The position numbers and the translations under genes are program-made. A stretch of 64,000 nucleotides of DNA from Siphonodentalium dalli. Its lineage: Eukaryota; Mollusca; Scaphopoda; Gadilida; Siphonodentaliidae. Shown here in pieces: positions 12,359-23,984 of this stretch. Under the pieces are notes generated by a model. It was not told the origin of the DNA and ran no database searches. It worked only from the letters and a program-made list of their open reading frames with translations. Positions within the stretch are counted from its first letter, which is position 1, and the number at the start of each line of letters is the position of its first letter. The stretch covers positions 184,018,796-184,082,795 of the forward strand of contig CP136068.1 in the NCBI GenBank assembly GCA_032622095.1, in the 5' to 3' direction.

Positions 12359-12560
12359 CTATATCAGAATACATGTTGTTTAGTAACATAATAATGTGAC
12401 CTCTTACTCCTTTCTCGTGTAATTTAAAAATCAGGCATTCGTGCCAAGCATAGCAAATGCCTTTTTAGAATCGAGAAAGGCAGTACAGAGACGTGAATTT
12501 TTTGCCTTTGCAAAAGAAACTATAGCTTGAAGTTCATATGCAGTGACCAAACAGCCAAAA

Positions 12561-13919
12561 TTAACCCTGGAAGCCATTCTGCAAGCTGGCCGGATAATTC
12601 TTGAAGATGAGTCGATCCATTGGGAAATGTTCAGATAATAAGTTCAACAAACGACGATCTGATCATTTACCAACAATCAATATGAACCATTCTGCTCTTG
12701 TACATGTGTAATATTTTGTTTTCTGTCTGTGTTTTGTTAACTTAATACCCCTCCATATGAATATTAAACCATCGCAATATATACTTTATAACTGGGTGGG
12801 ATAACCCATTTAGTATAAAAAGGGTTAAACAAGCAGCTGAGTCCATGCCATTTGAACACATTCGTCCTATGGTTAGTAAATCGTGTCGTGAAAAATTGCA
12901 GTCTCTAGACCTGTTATGTCTTTAGATATTGTGCAAGAACCGTTTCCACCTCCCTCGTGTGTGTACATACCATTAATCTTGCAAGTACATCCCCACAATT
13001 AGGTCTTCAATAAGGATAGTGCGTTAATACAATCGGCTGGGAGAATATCGGGCTTTCGTTTGACACCAACATGATATATTTTTCGAACATTGACTGTGTC
13101 CATGCTGTTTCAATTCCTGCTCAGCGGTTTGTCATTTTGTTCCATATCCCATCCTATTCAGCGCAAAACATACTTCAGGGATGGAGTAAAAGTATTCTGT
13201 ATTTGTGTCGTATGTTTAATGATTACACATTTTGAAGCATTTGTATTGTCTTTGGAATCAAGAATATAGATGCCAAAGTATTGTATTTATAAGATACTTT
13301 GAGAATTGGATAGTATTTTCTAATTTTAATTCTTTATACACATCACAATATAGGAGACATCATCTTCGAGTTTTTATCAGTCAACGATATTCATGAATGA
13401 GTATTCTTTCGCATCTTGTTTTATAACTACTTCTAATTACTAAGAATCTCACAAACATTTACTACACCAGGATTGCACTCCATTCTTGGAGACGGTTTAT
13501 TACGTCATGTTGGGAATGACGCGTCGTCATAGAAATGAAATATAATGGACAAATCTAGAGACGTACATCCGTTAGGATTTTCGTTGGCTTTTCAAAGAAA
13601 CTGCATATGATTGAGATGTAATAATTCATCTTATAAGTATAATTAATTAACCATTTCCATACTAAATGGATTATCCCACTCAGTTATAAAGGTATACATT
13701 GGAACTGTCTATTTTTCATTTGGAGGGGTGTTCAGGTAGTATAATCAGACGGCATACAGAAACATAGATCATACATGAGCAGAGAGACTAATATTCATTG
13801 GTGGGAAGTGTTCAGATCGATAATAAGATCAACAACCGACCTATGTTTGTTGAACATATTATCTGAACATTTCCCAACGGAACTACTCGTCAATGAGTAT
13901 TTAAAAACGAAAGGGTTAA
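12561..13919. mobile_element. Long-TIR element with TTAA and CCCT ends
   Basis: TTAACCCT at 12561 is mirrored by AGGGTTAA ending at 13919. Inside, ~260 base arms are imperfect inverted copies: TTGGGAAATGTTCAGATAAT (12620) against ATTATCTGAACATTTCCCAA (13858), and ACTTTATAACTGGGTGGG (12783) against CCCACTCAGTTATAAAGG (13675). The TTAA plus CCC ends fit a piggyBac-type insertion, but the arms are much longer than usual piggyBac TIRs and only the first four terminal bases match. The ~830 base interior has no recognisable transposase. The superfamily call is tentative. Confidence 0.6.
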
Positions 13920-13937
13920 CACAACACACGTTATATT

Positions 13938-14872
13938 GCACAAAATAATGACGCAATAACGATAATTACGCAATAACGATAATGACGCGATAACGATAAT
14001 GACGCGATAACGATAACGACGCGATAACGATAATGATGCAATAACGATAATGATGCAATAACGATAATAACACAGTAACGATAATGACGCAATAATGATA
14101 ATGACGCAATAAAGATAATGACGCAATAACGATAATGACGCGATACGATAATGATGCAATAACGATAATGACGCGATAACGATAACGACGCAATAATGAT
14201 AATGACGCGATAACGATGATGACGCAATACCGATGATGACGCAATACCGATAATGACGCGATGACGATAATGACGCGATAACGATAATGACACAATAACG
14301 ATAACGACGCAATAACGATAACGACGCAATAACGATAATTACGCGATAACGATAATGATGCAATAACGATAATGACACAATAACGATAATGACACAATAA
14401 CGATAATGATGCAATAACGATAACGACGCAATAACGATAATGACGCGATAACGATAATGATGCAATAACGATAATGACACAATAACGATAATGACGCAAT
14501 AACGATAATGGCGTAATAAAGATAATGACGCAATAACGATAATGACGCGATAACGAAAATGACACAATAACGATAATGAAGCAATAACGATTATGACGCA
14601 ATACCGATAATGGCGTGATAAAGATAATGACGCAATAACGATAATGACGCGATAACGAAAATGACACAATAACGATAATGACGCGATAACGATAATGATG
14701 CAATAACGATAATGACGTGATAACGATAATGACGCAATAACGATATTGACGCAGTAACGATAATGACACAATAACGATACTGATGCAATAAAGATAATGA
14801 CGCAATAGCGATAATGACGCGATAACGATAATGACACGATAACGATAATGACACAATAACGATCATGACGCA
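13938..14872. repeat. 17 bp minisatellite, roughly 54 copies
   Basis: The unit is GC(A/G)ATAACGATAATGAC with point variants (GTAATAAAG, ACACAATAACG). The 17 bp period is not a multiple of three and the minus strand rarely makes stops, so long ORFs with a 17-residue repeat appear in all three minus frames (up to 333 codons at 13890-14891). They are artefacts. The array starts about 20 bases beyond the end of the TTAA-flanked element. Confidence 0.95.
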
Positions 14873-16082
14873 AATTTAAATTGCTTTGCAATGATATCTT
14901 CTGTATTGTTTTTACTTATTTATTTATTTATTTTTGCTCTCATTAGCAATTAGGTGTTTACTATATTTAATGGTTGTTATAACCCACCTTTCGATAGACT
15001 AGAGAGACTAATCACCAGAAAAAGTAGATCTACAATCATCTCCATAGCCGTTACTGTATCAAGCAACCCTTCGGTGCGCCTCGTGTGTTATGACTGGAGC
15101 TTCTGGTTGATCTGTGAAGGCGTCATACAAACACGCCGGAACCTCCGTGCGGAACCTTGTGACGAAAATATCGCATCTTCAAAATCCATTGCATTGTATG
15201 ATAGCCGCACGTGTGGGTTTCTTTGTGCATGTGTCTCATTGTTTACACGCTGTACACCGTTAACGGGACTATGTTTGGACAAAGGCTGATTTCGTATGAT
15301 ATTGACGTCATTATTATGAATGGAATATTGTTTCCGTATAATATTGAACGGAACCGCTTTCATAAGGTCACGTCAGCGGAATATAGCTTGAAAGCAAGTC
15401 GCCCGATTTCCTTAATTCGGTCATGAATCAATTGCTGGATCGAGGGTAAACACTATGGGCTGGAAACAATGTGCTCTATTCCGACAGTCTTGTATATACA
15501 CATATTGACTACCTTTGGTGTCCAACAGCGAGAACGATGCGCCGTCTGAGGTCAATATCCGGAAGACAACATCGAGGTGAAATAGCTCTCGCTCTTCCGC
15601 CCCAAGTCAGTCAATATGAGTTGTGTTATATTATACAATTCTTGCATCGGGTCAATAGTTTCTTTCCACAATTTTCGCCTCGCTCCAACGTGACGTCAGC
15701 AAGCGGGTAATAGTTTGTCGGCCAATGGTCACAACTACACTCTATCACGTGATCGCGCTTCGTTCCTATCAAAATATAGTATGATCTTCAGTTAGCTCTA
15801 TGTGTGTAATATCATAACTGTTTTTGTTTCAAGTAAAACAAACCCATTCTTTGAGCAAGGGTAAACTTTTTATGCTGGAACATATGTGTATCATCAGGTC
15901 AGGCACATCCTGTATTCCACCATTATAGTTGTATTCCACTATTGCAGTGGAATATGACCATTACCGTTTGTGAATTTGATAAAAGTGGGTTCATCCCAAA
16001 TCATATTTCACACAAAATAATGAAAATCACTGTCGCACTAATTCGGTATATACACTTATTTTGTCCAGAAGAATAATTAATC
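14873..16082. other. No gene recognised; short TTTA run
   Basis: A (TTTA)n stretch lies near 14914-14934. Short ORFs at 14954-15289, 15088-15363 and 15471-15710 show no family motif or conserved composition. No RNA gene seen. Confidence 0.4.
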
Positions 16083-17800
16083 AGTCCGGTCGCCAAACCC
16101 CCGGAATTCACGAATGCGTGTTTTTGCGTATAAATTTTTTTTCTCTGCGGATTTCGTAAACTCAGGTATCCGACATCAAGATTTTATCGGCTGGCCATCT
16201 GTCAGACTTGAGCAATTTTTATAGCGCCCTAAAAAGTATACCCCCCCCCCAATTTTTTCCCAGACGTAAAACCAGTTACTTGGAATTTGTTGCACATCCA
16301 CATAACTAATCTAGAAAAATGTTTATATTTTCATGAATCTAAGACATAATGACACTATTTTGGGCCAAAATTGAAACTCACCATCCAAGATGGCCACCAA
16401 AATGGCCGCCGGAAGTTGAAAATATGACATTTTTTCACAAATATCTTCTAGATCAGTTCATGCTGTTTGGAACTGGTTAAGAAATATGACTTTATTCACT
16501 CACTGTATACATATTCACATCATTCATGACATACACTAACTCCATGTATACTTATTCACCTCACATATGGTCATTGAGTAACTCCCTGACTACCATATTG
16601 GCATCCATCCTGTATCCAGTTGATATTGGTTTATCATAATGGACCAGAAGAGCCACATATTATGGTTCATCTCAGTTCCGTCTCAAAGTTCTGCCCATTA
16701 CATTTCAATAATATGGTCAGAATCACAAAAGAGGTTCTCAGCAAACTTCCATACTTTAAAATGAATTTGTCATGCCCCATACGGAACTGGGACAACCATA
16801 ATAGAACAGTTAGTTGTCAGTCAATTAACTAACACGTGTAATAACCAAGTGAGTCACAATTTGCTAGAAAAAATGGTCCAAACCTGAAAAGTTAATTTTT
16901 GCCGATATTTATGTCAAGTTTTTGAGAGAAAAGTCCAATATTTTTGGTGATGTCAGTGGTGACAACAGTAACAATTAACCATGGTGCAGCAGAGATGTTA
17001 TTATTCAATGTATAGAAGGCATAATAGCCAATGTTGTACATCAACCACAACTTGTCAGCGATTGCAGGACACCCTAGGGCAATATTTTCCATTTTCCATA
17101 TTTTGGCGGCCATTTTGGCAGCCATTTTGATCCAAAGTAAGAATTTTGGTTCCAGTGAGTTGGAATATTCATAGGTAATGGTATGCCTCACTTAATTGCA
17201 ACCTTATGTTCATTTCTTGTTGAAATATGACTAGAATCCCAGTTGTGATTTTTTGTGAAATTTTATACCGCGTTCTGTAAAATCGAATTTTTGAGGTATC
17301 ACAAGCGGATAGTACCCAAATAATTGCGTATTTAATTGCTCCAATGATGAGTTAATATATAAAATACAAAATAAAGTCATATTACTCCATCAGTTCCAAA
17401 CAGCATGAACTGATCTAGAAGATATTTGTGAAACAATGTCATATTTTCAACTTCCGGCCTCCATTTTGGTGGCCATCTTGGATGGTGAGTTTCAATTATG
17501 GCCCAAAATAGTGTCACTATGTCTTAGCTTCATGAAAATATATACATTTTTCTAGATTAGTCATGTGAATATGCAACAAATTCCAAGTAACTGGTTTTAC
17601 GTCTGGGAAAATATTTGAAGGGGGGGTATACTTTTTAGAGGGTGTGTACTTTTTAGGGCGCTATAAACAAAAATTACTCAAGGCTGACAGATGGCCAGCC
17701 GATAATATCTTGATGTCGGATACCTGAATATACAAAATCCGCAGAGAAAAAAACTTTATACGGGAAAACACGCATCCGTGACTCGGCGGCCGGACTTAGG
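16083..17800. mobile_element. DNA element with ~420 bp terminal inverted repeats
   Basis: The left arm (16083-16505) and right arm (about 17365-17800) are reverse complements. Examples are GTCCGGTCGCC against GGCGGCCGGAC, CTGGCCATCTGTCAG against CTGACAGATGGCCAG, AACCAGTTACTTGGAATTTG against CAAATTCCAAGTAACTGGTT, and GATCAGTTCATGCTGTTTGG against CCAAACAGCATGAACTGATC. The ~860 base interior carries no recognisable transposase. Both arms contain AAGATGGCC motifs. Long TIRs suggest a non-autonomous element such as a MULE-like or other foldback type; no target duplication was identified. Confidence 0.7.
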
Positions 17801-18439
17801 TTGTCACACCAGAATTTGAAGAAAATTATAATATTAGGATCTTATAGTCCCCTCCCAGGACTCAACTTCACCCCACTAATTTTCTTTCTTAATGTCTCCT
17901 CTAACTTTTTCGGTTGTTAACAAGAAAAGAAAAAGTGGCCGCAGCGACTCCAGACAAGATGGTGTCCATCATGGCGGCCATTGTTTTGATATGCACCAGG
18001 TCTATTTGATCGCCGTTATAGTAAAGATGATGTCACATACGGTCTTGTTTTCCGTTCGATTCGTTGTGGTAATATACAACCGTTACAAATTAGCCAAAAA
18101 TCCGACACAAAAATTCAATATGGCGACCAAGATGGCCGCCGAAATGTGAAAAATTGCTATTTTTCGGACTTTTCACCAACTTTCGTTTGTCTCTGTGGAA
18201 CAATATTGGCACCTTGACGCGATTTTATTAATTTATCGTCTAGAAGAGTCATTGGCGAACACACGGGGACCATAATATACATTCCTTGCTGGATATTTTT
18301 GTCCGATATCACGTTTTCGCGAATGCCGGTATAATCCGGTCAAAGCCAAATCGACGCTGATAACGCAATGTCTGTTTCTAATCAATGAATGTTATTGCTA
18401 TCATAACAAAACCCATGCGTATATATGTGCAGGAAATAC
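17801..18439. other. Spacer with ATGGCGGCC-type motifs
   Basis: Lies between two inverted-repeat structures. It contains CAAGATGGTG, ATGGCGGCCATTG (near 17970) and ATGGCGACCAAGATGGCCGCC (from 18120). No supported ORF. Confidence 0.4.
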
Positions 18440-21400
18440 TCGAGCTATGATTCCTCTTATACCTGAGTTGAGGAATATTCACCCAAATCCAAGATGGCGG
18501 CCAAAATGGCCACCAGAAATATAAAAATCGCCGAAAATCGCTGATTTTGAACATCAGTGAGAGTTATTGTCACAACTCCACACCTGCTTACTGTTGTGAG
18601 TTGGAAACACTGAGGCGCCCACAGTAGCGGCCAAATTTTGAAAAATCACCGAAATTCCCTCATTTTCACATCATTGGGCATTATTGTCGAGAAAACTCCA
18701 CACATGCCGACAGTTGAGTTGTACATACTGAGGTGAAGTAATTACCTTGCATCTGATGAAGGAAATTGTTTTCCAAGTCGAAGATGGCGGCCGAATTTTG
18801 AAAACAAGCTTACATTCCTTTACTTTCTTACTATGGGCGTTATTGTCACGCGAATTCTACACACATGGAACATTGATATGAAGTATTCATATGGAACATT
18901 GATATGAAGTATTCATTTGAGTTTGGCCAACTCTCACAGTCAAGATGGCAGCCAAACTGGCGGCAGAAATTGAAAAGAAGTCGAAATTGTCACATACTAA
19001 TTTCAACTTTTTGTCATAATATCAATATGTATGGATTGTCGAAACGGTACATAAACCATCTATTAGTTCTGACATAGGTCGTCGCCTTCTGGAAGGATGA
19101 AAACCCACAATAATCGCGATGTGGCATTTCGAAATCCATTATCCACTAAGCGCCCATAATGGCCGTAACCGAATATGGGTGCGCCGAATAGTCATATTAT
19201 GACTCCAAGAATCAAAACAACAGTACCTGAGCTTATTCTGATTTGCCATATTCAGCACTATCTGGACCAGCATCCGTCTCGTCACATTAATCTATCTCGC
19301 TCACACACAGTTTTCTACACTTCTTGGTAGAAGGGTCCCACTAATCGGAATGTTTCAAACAACACATATGCCGGTGTCAAGCTCACGTGTTTGTCTCGAA
19401 AGCTGGGAATTCTTATCCTTATTCTTGGCGAGCTTCATTCGTGGTAGCTTATGGTATAATTCAGATGATACATATGGGATATGAGCGTCATCTTGCGTGA
19501 TAAACTAGAAAGGTATGCGGTCGATGCGTACACTGGCTTTCAGAAGGACCTCTCTATCTGCGTATTTTTCAAAATGTACTTCTGGTGATCTTCCCATCCA
19601 GGCACTTCTCAATATAAGGTTCATCAATTCACATATTCACGTACTTACGTAGCCGGACAACTTCTGTATATAGCTTCGAATGTTGAAAGCCTAACATTTG
19701 ACGGATGCCTTTCTGCTAACGCGTAGAATACCATAATACATAATATACCCACACTTCTTGACCATGATCATAAGAACAGTCATGGTGGGGTCCAGCAATC
19801 GTATCACCGTACAGATCCAAGCAGAGAATAACAATACACACGGTGCTAGTTTGTGGGCATGTGGCATGATAGTGAAAATAAAATTGGACCATGACTGCAC
19901 CGCCCCTTCTTTGGATACGTTTTAGATTCAGACATGATCTCATGTGGCTTTGCTTTCCTTGTATGCTAAGATTGTATCTTCCAATCCGTTTGGAAGCCGT
20001 TCTTAATCAACTGGACCAGGCGTATACCATTGGCTACTACTATATAAGCCCCACCCAGACTGGGATGTAGTCTTAAGGACGATGCATTTGATAGTTGATA
20101 TGTCATACTCACGCTGGGTGGTGGACGGTATGGTTCAAGAAAGTACAATGCCATCAACACAAGGGTGAAATGTTCAACGCGAAAAACATCTAGAGAAATG
20201 TTACTTTGATGAGATCTTGCATTCAGTTTAACCTACATTGGGTAAACCAAGTGATTTCTTTGTAACATCACCATTCAAAACCATTTTCTGCATGAGACAT
20301 ATTAACTACTATTTTCTAAAGTTATATAATATAAAGCTATATGATCATAAAGGTCACGTTCACCAATGTCCACATCCATTGCCATCGAGACTATAAATTG
20401 TTCTTTAAACACACAGTGAAATAAATCCACCACAATTCCTGACATTTTCTTGAATAATACCGCCAACATACTGACACTAACCCTGAGAGAGGATAACAGC
20501 AATGCATACCTTCATTCCATAGATACATTATCTTTTAGCCCATCCGACTGTACTGGGGAGGGTATGATATCATTATCCAGACAAAATCATACGTCTGGTC
20601 AAGTTGATTCAGAACGGCCTTGAAACGGATGTGGAAATACAATCTTACCACACAAAAAACACCAACACGCATGGCATTCTACATCTGAAACATAAACCTG
20701 GTGTAGAGGCGTATACCGTGGCCCATTTCATTCCCACTGTCATGGCGCATGTCCACAAACTAGCACCGTGAGTATTGTTCTTCTCTGTTGGGAGCTATTC
20801 GACTAGACGACTGCGGGACGTCACAGAATTTGCTTAGGATCATGGTCAAGAAGTGTGGGTAGTCGGTACATGATAGGCTTCTCTTTAGCAGATAGGCATC
20901 TGTCAAAGGGAATGAGACAGCTAGCTACCTTGGAAACACTGCCGAATGTGTTCACGTATGCCAATACGTTCGCTAAGTTTGTGAATTGAACCATCTATTG
21001 AGAAGTGACTAGTTAACTGGGAAGTTCGCCAGGTGTACATGTCATTATCGCCATGGGGTATGAGAAAGACATACATAGAGATGACCCTCTGTAAGCTTGT
21101 ATACTTATCGACCATGTGCCTTTCTAGTTCACGAACAAATCACATATTTAGCAAGTATTTAAAATCTTAAGCCAGACACCGGAAAATTAATTGTTTGAAA
21201 CGTTATGATTAGAGGACCCTTCTCCCAGGAAGTGTTGAATACTTTGTCGGTGTGAGCGACCTAGATTTATCAGGCAAAGAAATGGAAACTGGTCCAGATC
21301 ATTAAGCACGTGGCAAATAGAATCTGTTACCAGGTAATTGTTCTAATATCGCTATTCGGCGCACCTACGGTTACGGCCATTATCGGCTCGAAGTGTCGAA

Positions 21401-22065
21401 TGAATTTCGAAATGCCACATCGCGATATTAAGTGTGGGTTTTCGTACTTCCAGAAGAAAACGAGCAATGTTATGCGTTTTGATACGTTTTACGTTGAACT
21501 AATAGATTGATTGTGTATAGTTTCGTCCATACATATCGATAGTATGACAAAAAGTTAAAATTTGTATGTGACAATATCGATTTCTTTTCAATTTCTGGCC
21601 TCCAGTTTAGCTGCCATCTTGACCTTGAGTATCAATTGCCAAACTCAAATGAATACTTCATATCAATATTCCATATCAACATGTAATGGTGCGTAGAATT
21701 CGCGAAACGCCCATCGTAAGAAAGTAAAGGAATGCAGGCGTGATTTTAAATATCGGTCGCCATTTTGGCCGCCATCTTAGATTTTGGAAAACCATTTCTT
21801 GCATGGGATGAAATGTAATTACTTCACCACAGTATTTCCAACTCAGCTGTAAGCATGGGCGGAGTTGTCTAGACAATTATGCCCAATGATGTGAATATGA
21901 GGGATTTTGGGTGATTTTTCTAAATCTGTCAGTCATTGTGGGCGCCATTTTGGAATTGGGGGACTTTTATTTGGATGCAATATAAGGACTGTTATTCGAC
22001 TCAGTGTTTCAAACTCACAAGAGTAAGCAGGTGCGGAGTTATCGTGACAATAACTCAGTTTCTGC
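18440..22065. mobile_element. 3.6 kb large inverted repeat with diverged ~1.7 kb arms
   Basis: Blocks along the left arm reappear in reverse order and complement on the right arm: TTATTGTCAC...CTGCTTACT (18560 versus 22030), GAAGTATTCATTTGAG (18908 versus 21650), AATCGCGATGTGGCATTTCG (19112 versus 21405), CCCACACTTCTTGACCATGA (19747 versus 20843), CACGGTGCTAGTTTGTG (19838 versus 20757) and AAGATTGTAT (19968 versus 20642). The centre is about 20160-20300. Arms are clearly diverged. Outer parts include ~130 base tandem modules (AAGATGGCGGCC ... TTATTGTCACG ... CTCCACACATGCC). Short ORFs inside are discontinuous and I recognise no protein. It could be an old transposon with very long TIRs or an inverted duplication. 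Confidence 0.65.
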
Positions 22066-22834
22066 TGGATTCTGCGCAGTCTCCCCGACCGGAAGTCACG
22101 TGACAATTTCTTCAAATTCTATACCCGCAATCTTGAAAAATCACTTATGGATATAGAACAAATTATATGACGTCATTCACCTGCATTAGGTATAAGCACC
22201 CTTGGTGGTTGCTATCAATGCCAATCTAACATCCGAGGTTAGCACACGGTGATTCTATCACACAATGGGAGGCCATGTATAAACACGCACTAACACAATA
22301 CACAATCAATATTTCGCGAGTTTATAACTTTCTAACAGATAGAAAGCTCGGGGGTAACTTACAATCCAAGGTGGTGTGGGTGAAAATTGAATTTTGTAAA
22401 ACTGGGAGTTGGGCCTTGTTCAAGGGTGCAGTGCATTTGGGAAAGTAATGGTGGATAGCATAAGGACACTCCCTAGTCACGTCCCTGTGTCTGAATGTGT
22501 TGTTACTGGTCCTAAATATAGTAAATATGACGATGGAAACCGACAACATTAATAACCAGCATGGAATCACGAGGATCTCGCCATCAATCGTATACGTGAA
22601 TCAACGAACTGCGACGAGGGTACTCTCTTAACCTCTTATGACCAACATACCCTCACGCAAATATAACATAACATAACATCATAACATCAAGATACACAGA
22701 ACGAGTCGAATGACTCTTAGTTCCGGATTATATCAAAAGTTATTTTACTGCATGTCCATATTGAACATAAATATTCACATAGGTTGGACTTATTTATTCT
22801 GAAGTAAGCTCATAGTGGACTTATACCCGATAGT
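22066..22834. other. No gene recognised
   Basis: Contains a short run of CATAACATAACATCATAAC. No motif-bearing ORF. Confidence 0.4.
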
Positions 22835-23984
22835 CCGTTTGATGGCGCGGGTAACAGTGCACACATTATAAGGGAAGTGTCTATTCTCCATCCGATGGCA
22901 AATAGCGATTCAACGTCTCGGACAACGTGTTACCTGGTCAGACACCCACTTAGCAAATATTGCTTACACATAAAAACAAATAGCGATTCAATCGATATGC
23001 GCTATTTGCCATCCGATGGTATCTTAAACAAAAGAAAACATATCATTAGAAATGGTAACGCCCTCAAGATCATATTATTAGCCATAAATATAAATAATAA
23101 TATAAAATATATTGGTTACATGAATTCACCGCCTCGGAATTCCGTTAAAACAACTAATCCTTCGAATTATTACAAAAAACTACGGCTTATTACTGCAGCT
23201 TTCTCATTCACCACACCAGAAAGCTTCTAAATGCGGATCAAAAATCGGAGGTATTGTGTTCCGGTTAAGAGTGCATGGTCCAGCCATTGTTCATACCTAA
23301 ACTTCGAAAGCGATTAACGCGGTCATAATGGTTACATACTGCAACTATATATAGGACATCCAGCGGATACACACCCCACGAAAACCAGAAATGTGTTGTC
23401 CTGCGAGAAATCCCATCGCTATAGCTCAATTTGACACGGCCAGATTAGCCTTCATACAATATCCATAAACAAGATCATATATTATATACCCATGATTTTA
23501 ATTATAGAATATAAAATATATTGGTTGCGCGAATGACCAACTCAGAATTCCGTTAAAATAACAATAACAACCAGCACCTAATTAACGAACCGGCGGCCGA
23601 CTCGGCCGTCTCGAACCACAACTATCAGTGAGCTGCAGAACGAAAAATATCTATAAAAGTTGAAATATAAGATTTACAAATAATCTTTTAAATATCTTTT
23701 ATTGGTAATTGACATAGCTTGTCACAAACCAAAAATCAACATGATTGACATAATAATGTAAAGGACAATAAACGAAATTGAAATTCCCAACTACACCTTT
23801 TACCGGACTCGACCTCCTGGTCGCGTAGTTCGACTTTTAAATAATAAACCGGAAAAACCAATTTTCTATTTATAAACCCCCATCGGCCACGTCGTTCTAA
23901 TAGCCCACGTCTTTCTAATATTTGCCGAACATTATAAACGCGGGCGTGCTAATAATCACAATACGACCTTATAATGATGATTCC
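22835..23984 (+). mobile_element. Left flank of the satellite-bearing element, with insertions
   Basis: TGGCGCGGGTAACAGTGC and CATCCGATGGCAAATAGCG through ATATGCGCTATTTGCCATCC match, in inverted orientation, 44165-44290 next to the second satellite array. Compared with that copy, this one has two extra pieces: a ~63 base piece at about 22914-22976 and ~900 bases at about 23050-23948. The larger piece contains a diverged internal duplication (TATAAAATATATTGGTT at 23101 and 23511). Homology resumes at AATAATCACAATACGACC just before the array. Confidence 0.6.
22899..22991 (+). mobile_element. Tiny A-tailed insertion with ~15 bp duplication
   Basis: CAAATAGCGATTCAA occurs on both sides of a ~63 base segment that ends in ATAAAAA. 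The related copy near 44230 (other strand) lacks the segment and has one copy of the duplicated word. This is the signature of a very short retroposed RNA fragment, though a tandem duplication is an alternative. Confidence 0.5.

Noticed and set aside
13890-14891. 333-codon minus-strand ORF and its overlapping companions
   Set aside because: Entirely made of a 17 bp minisatellite; a 17-residue peptide repeat appears in all three frames.
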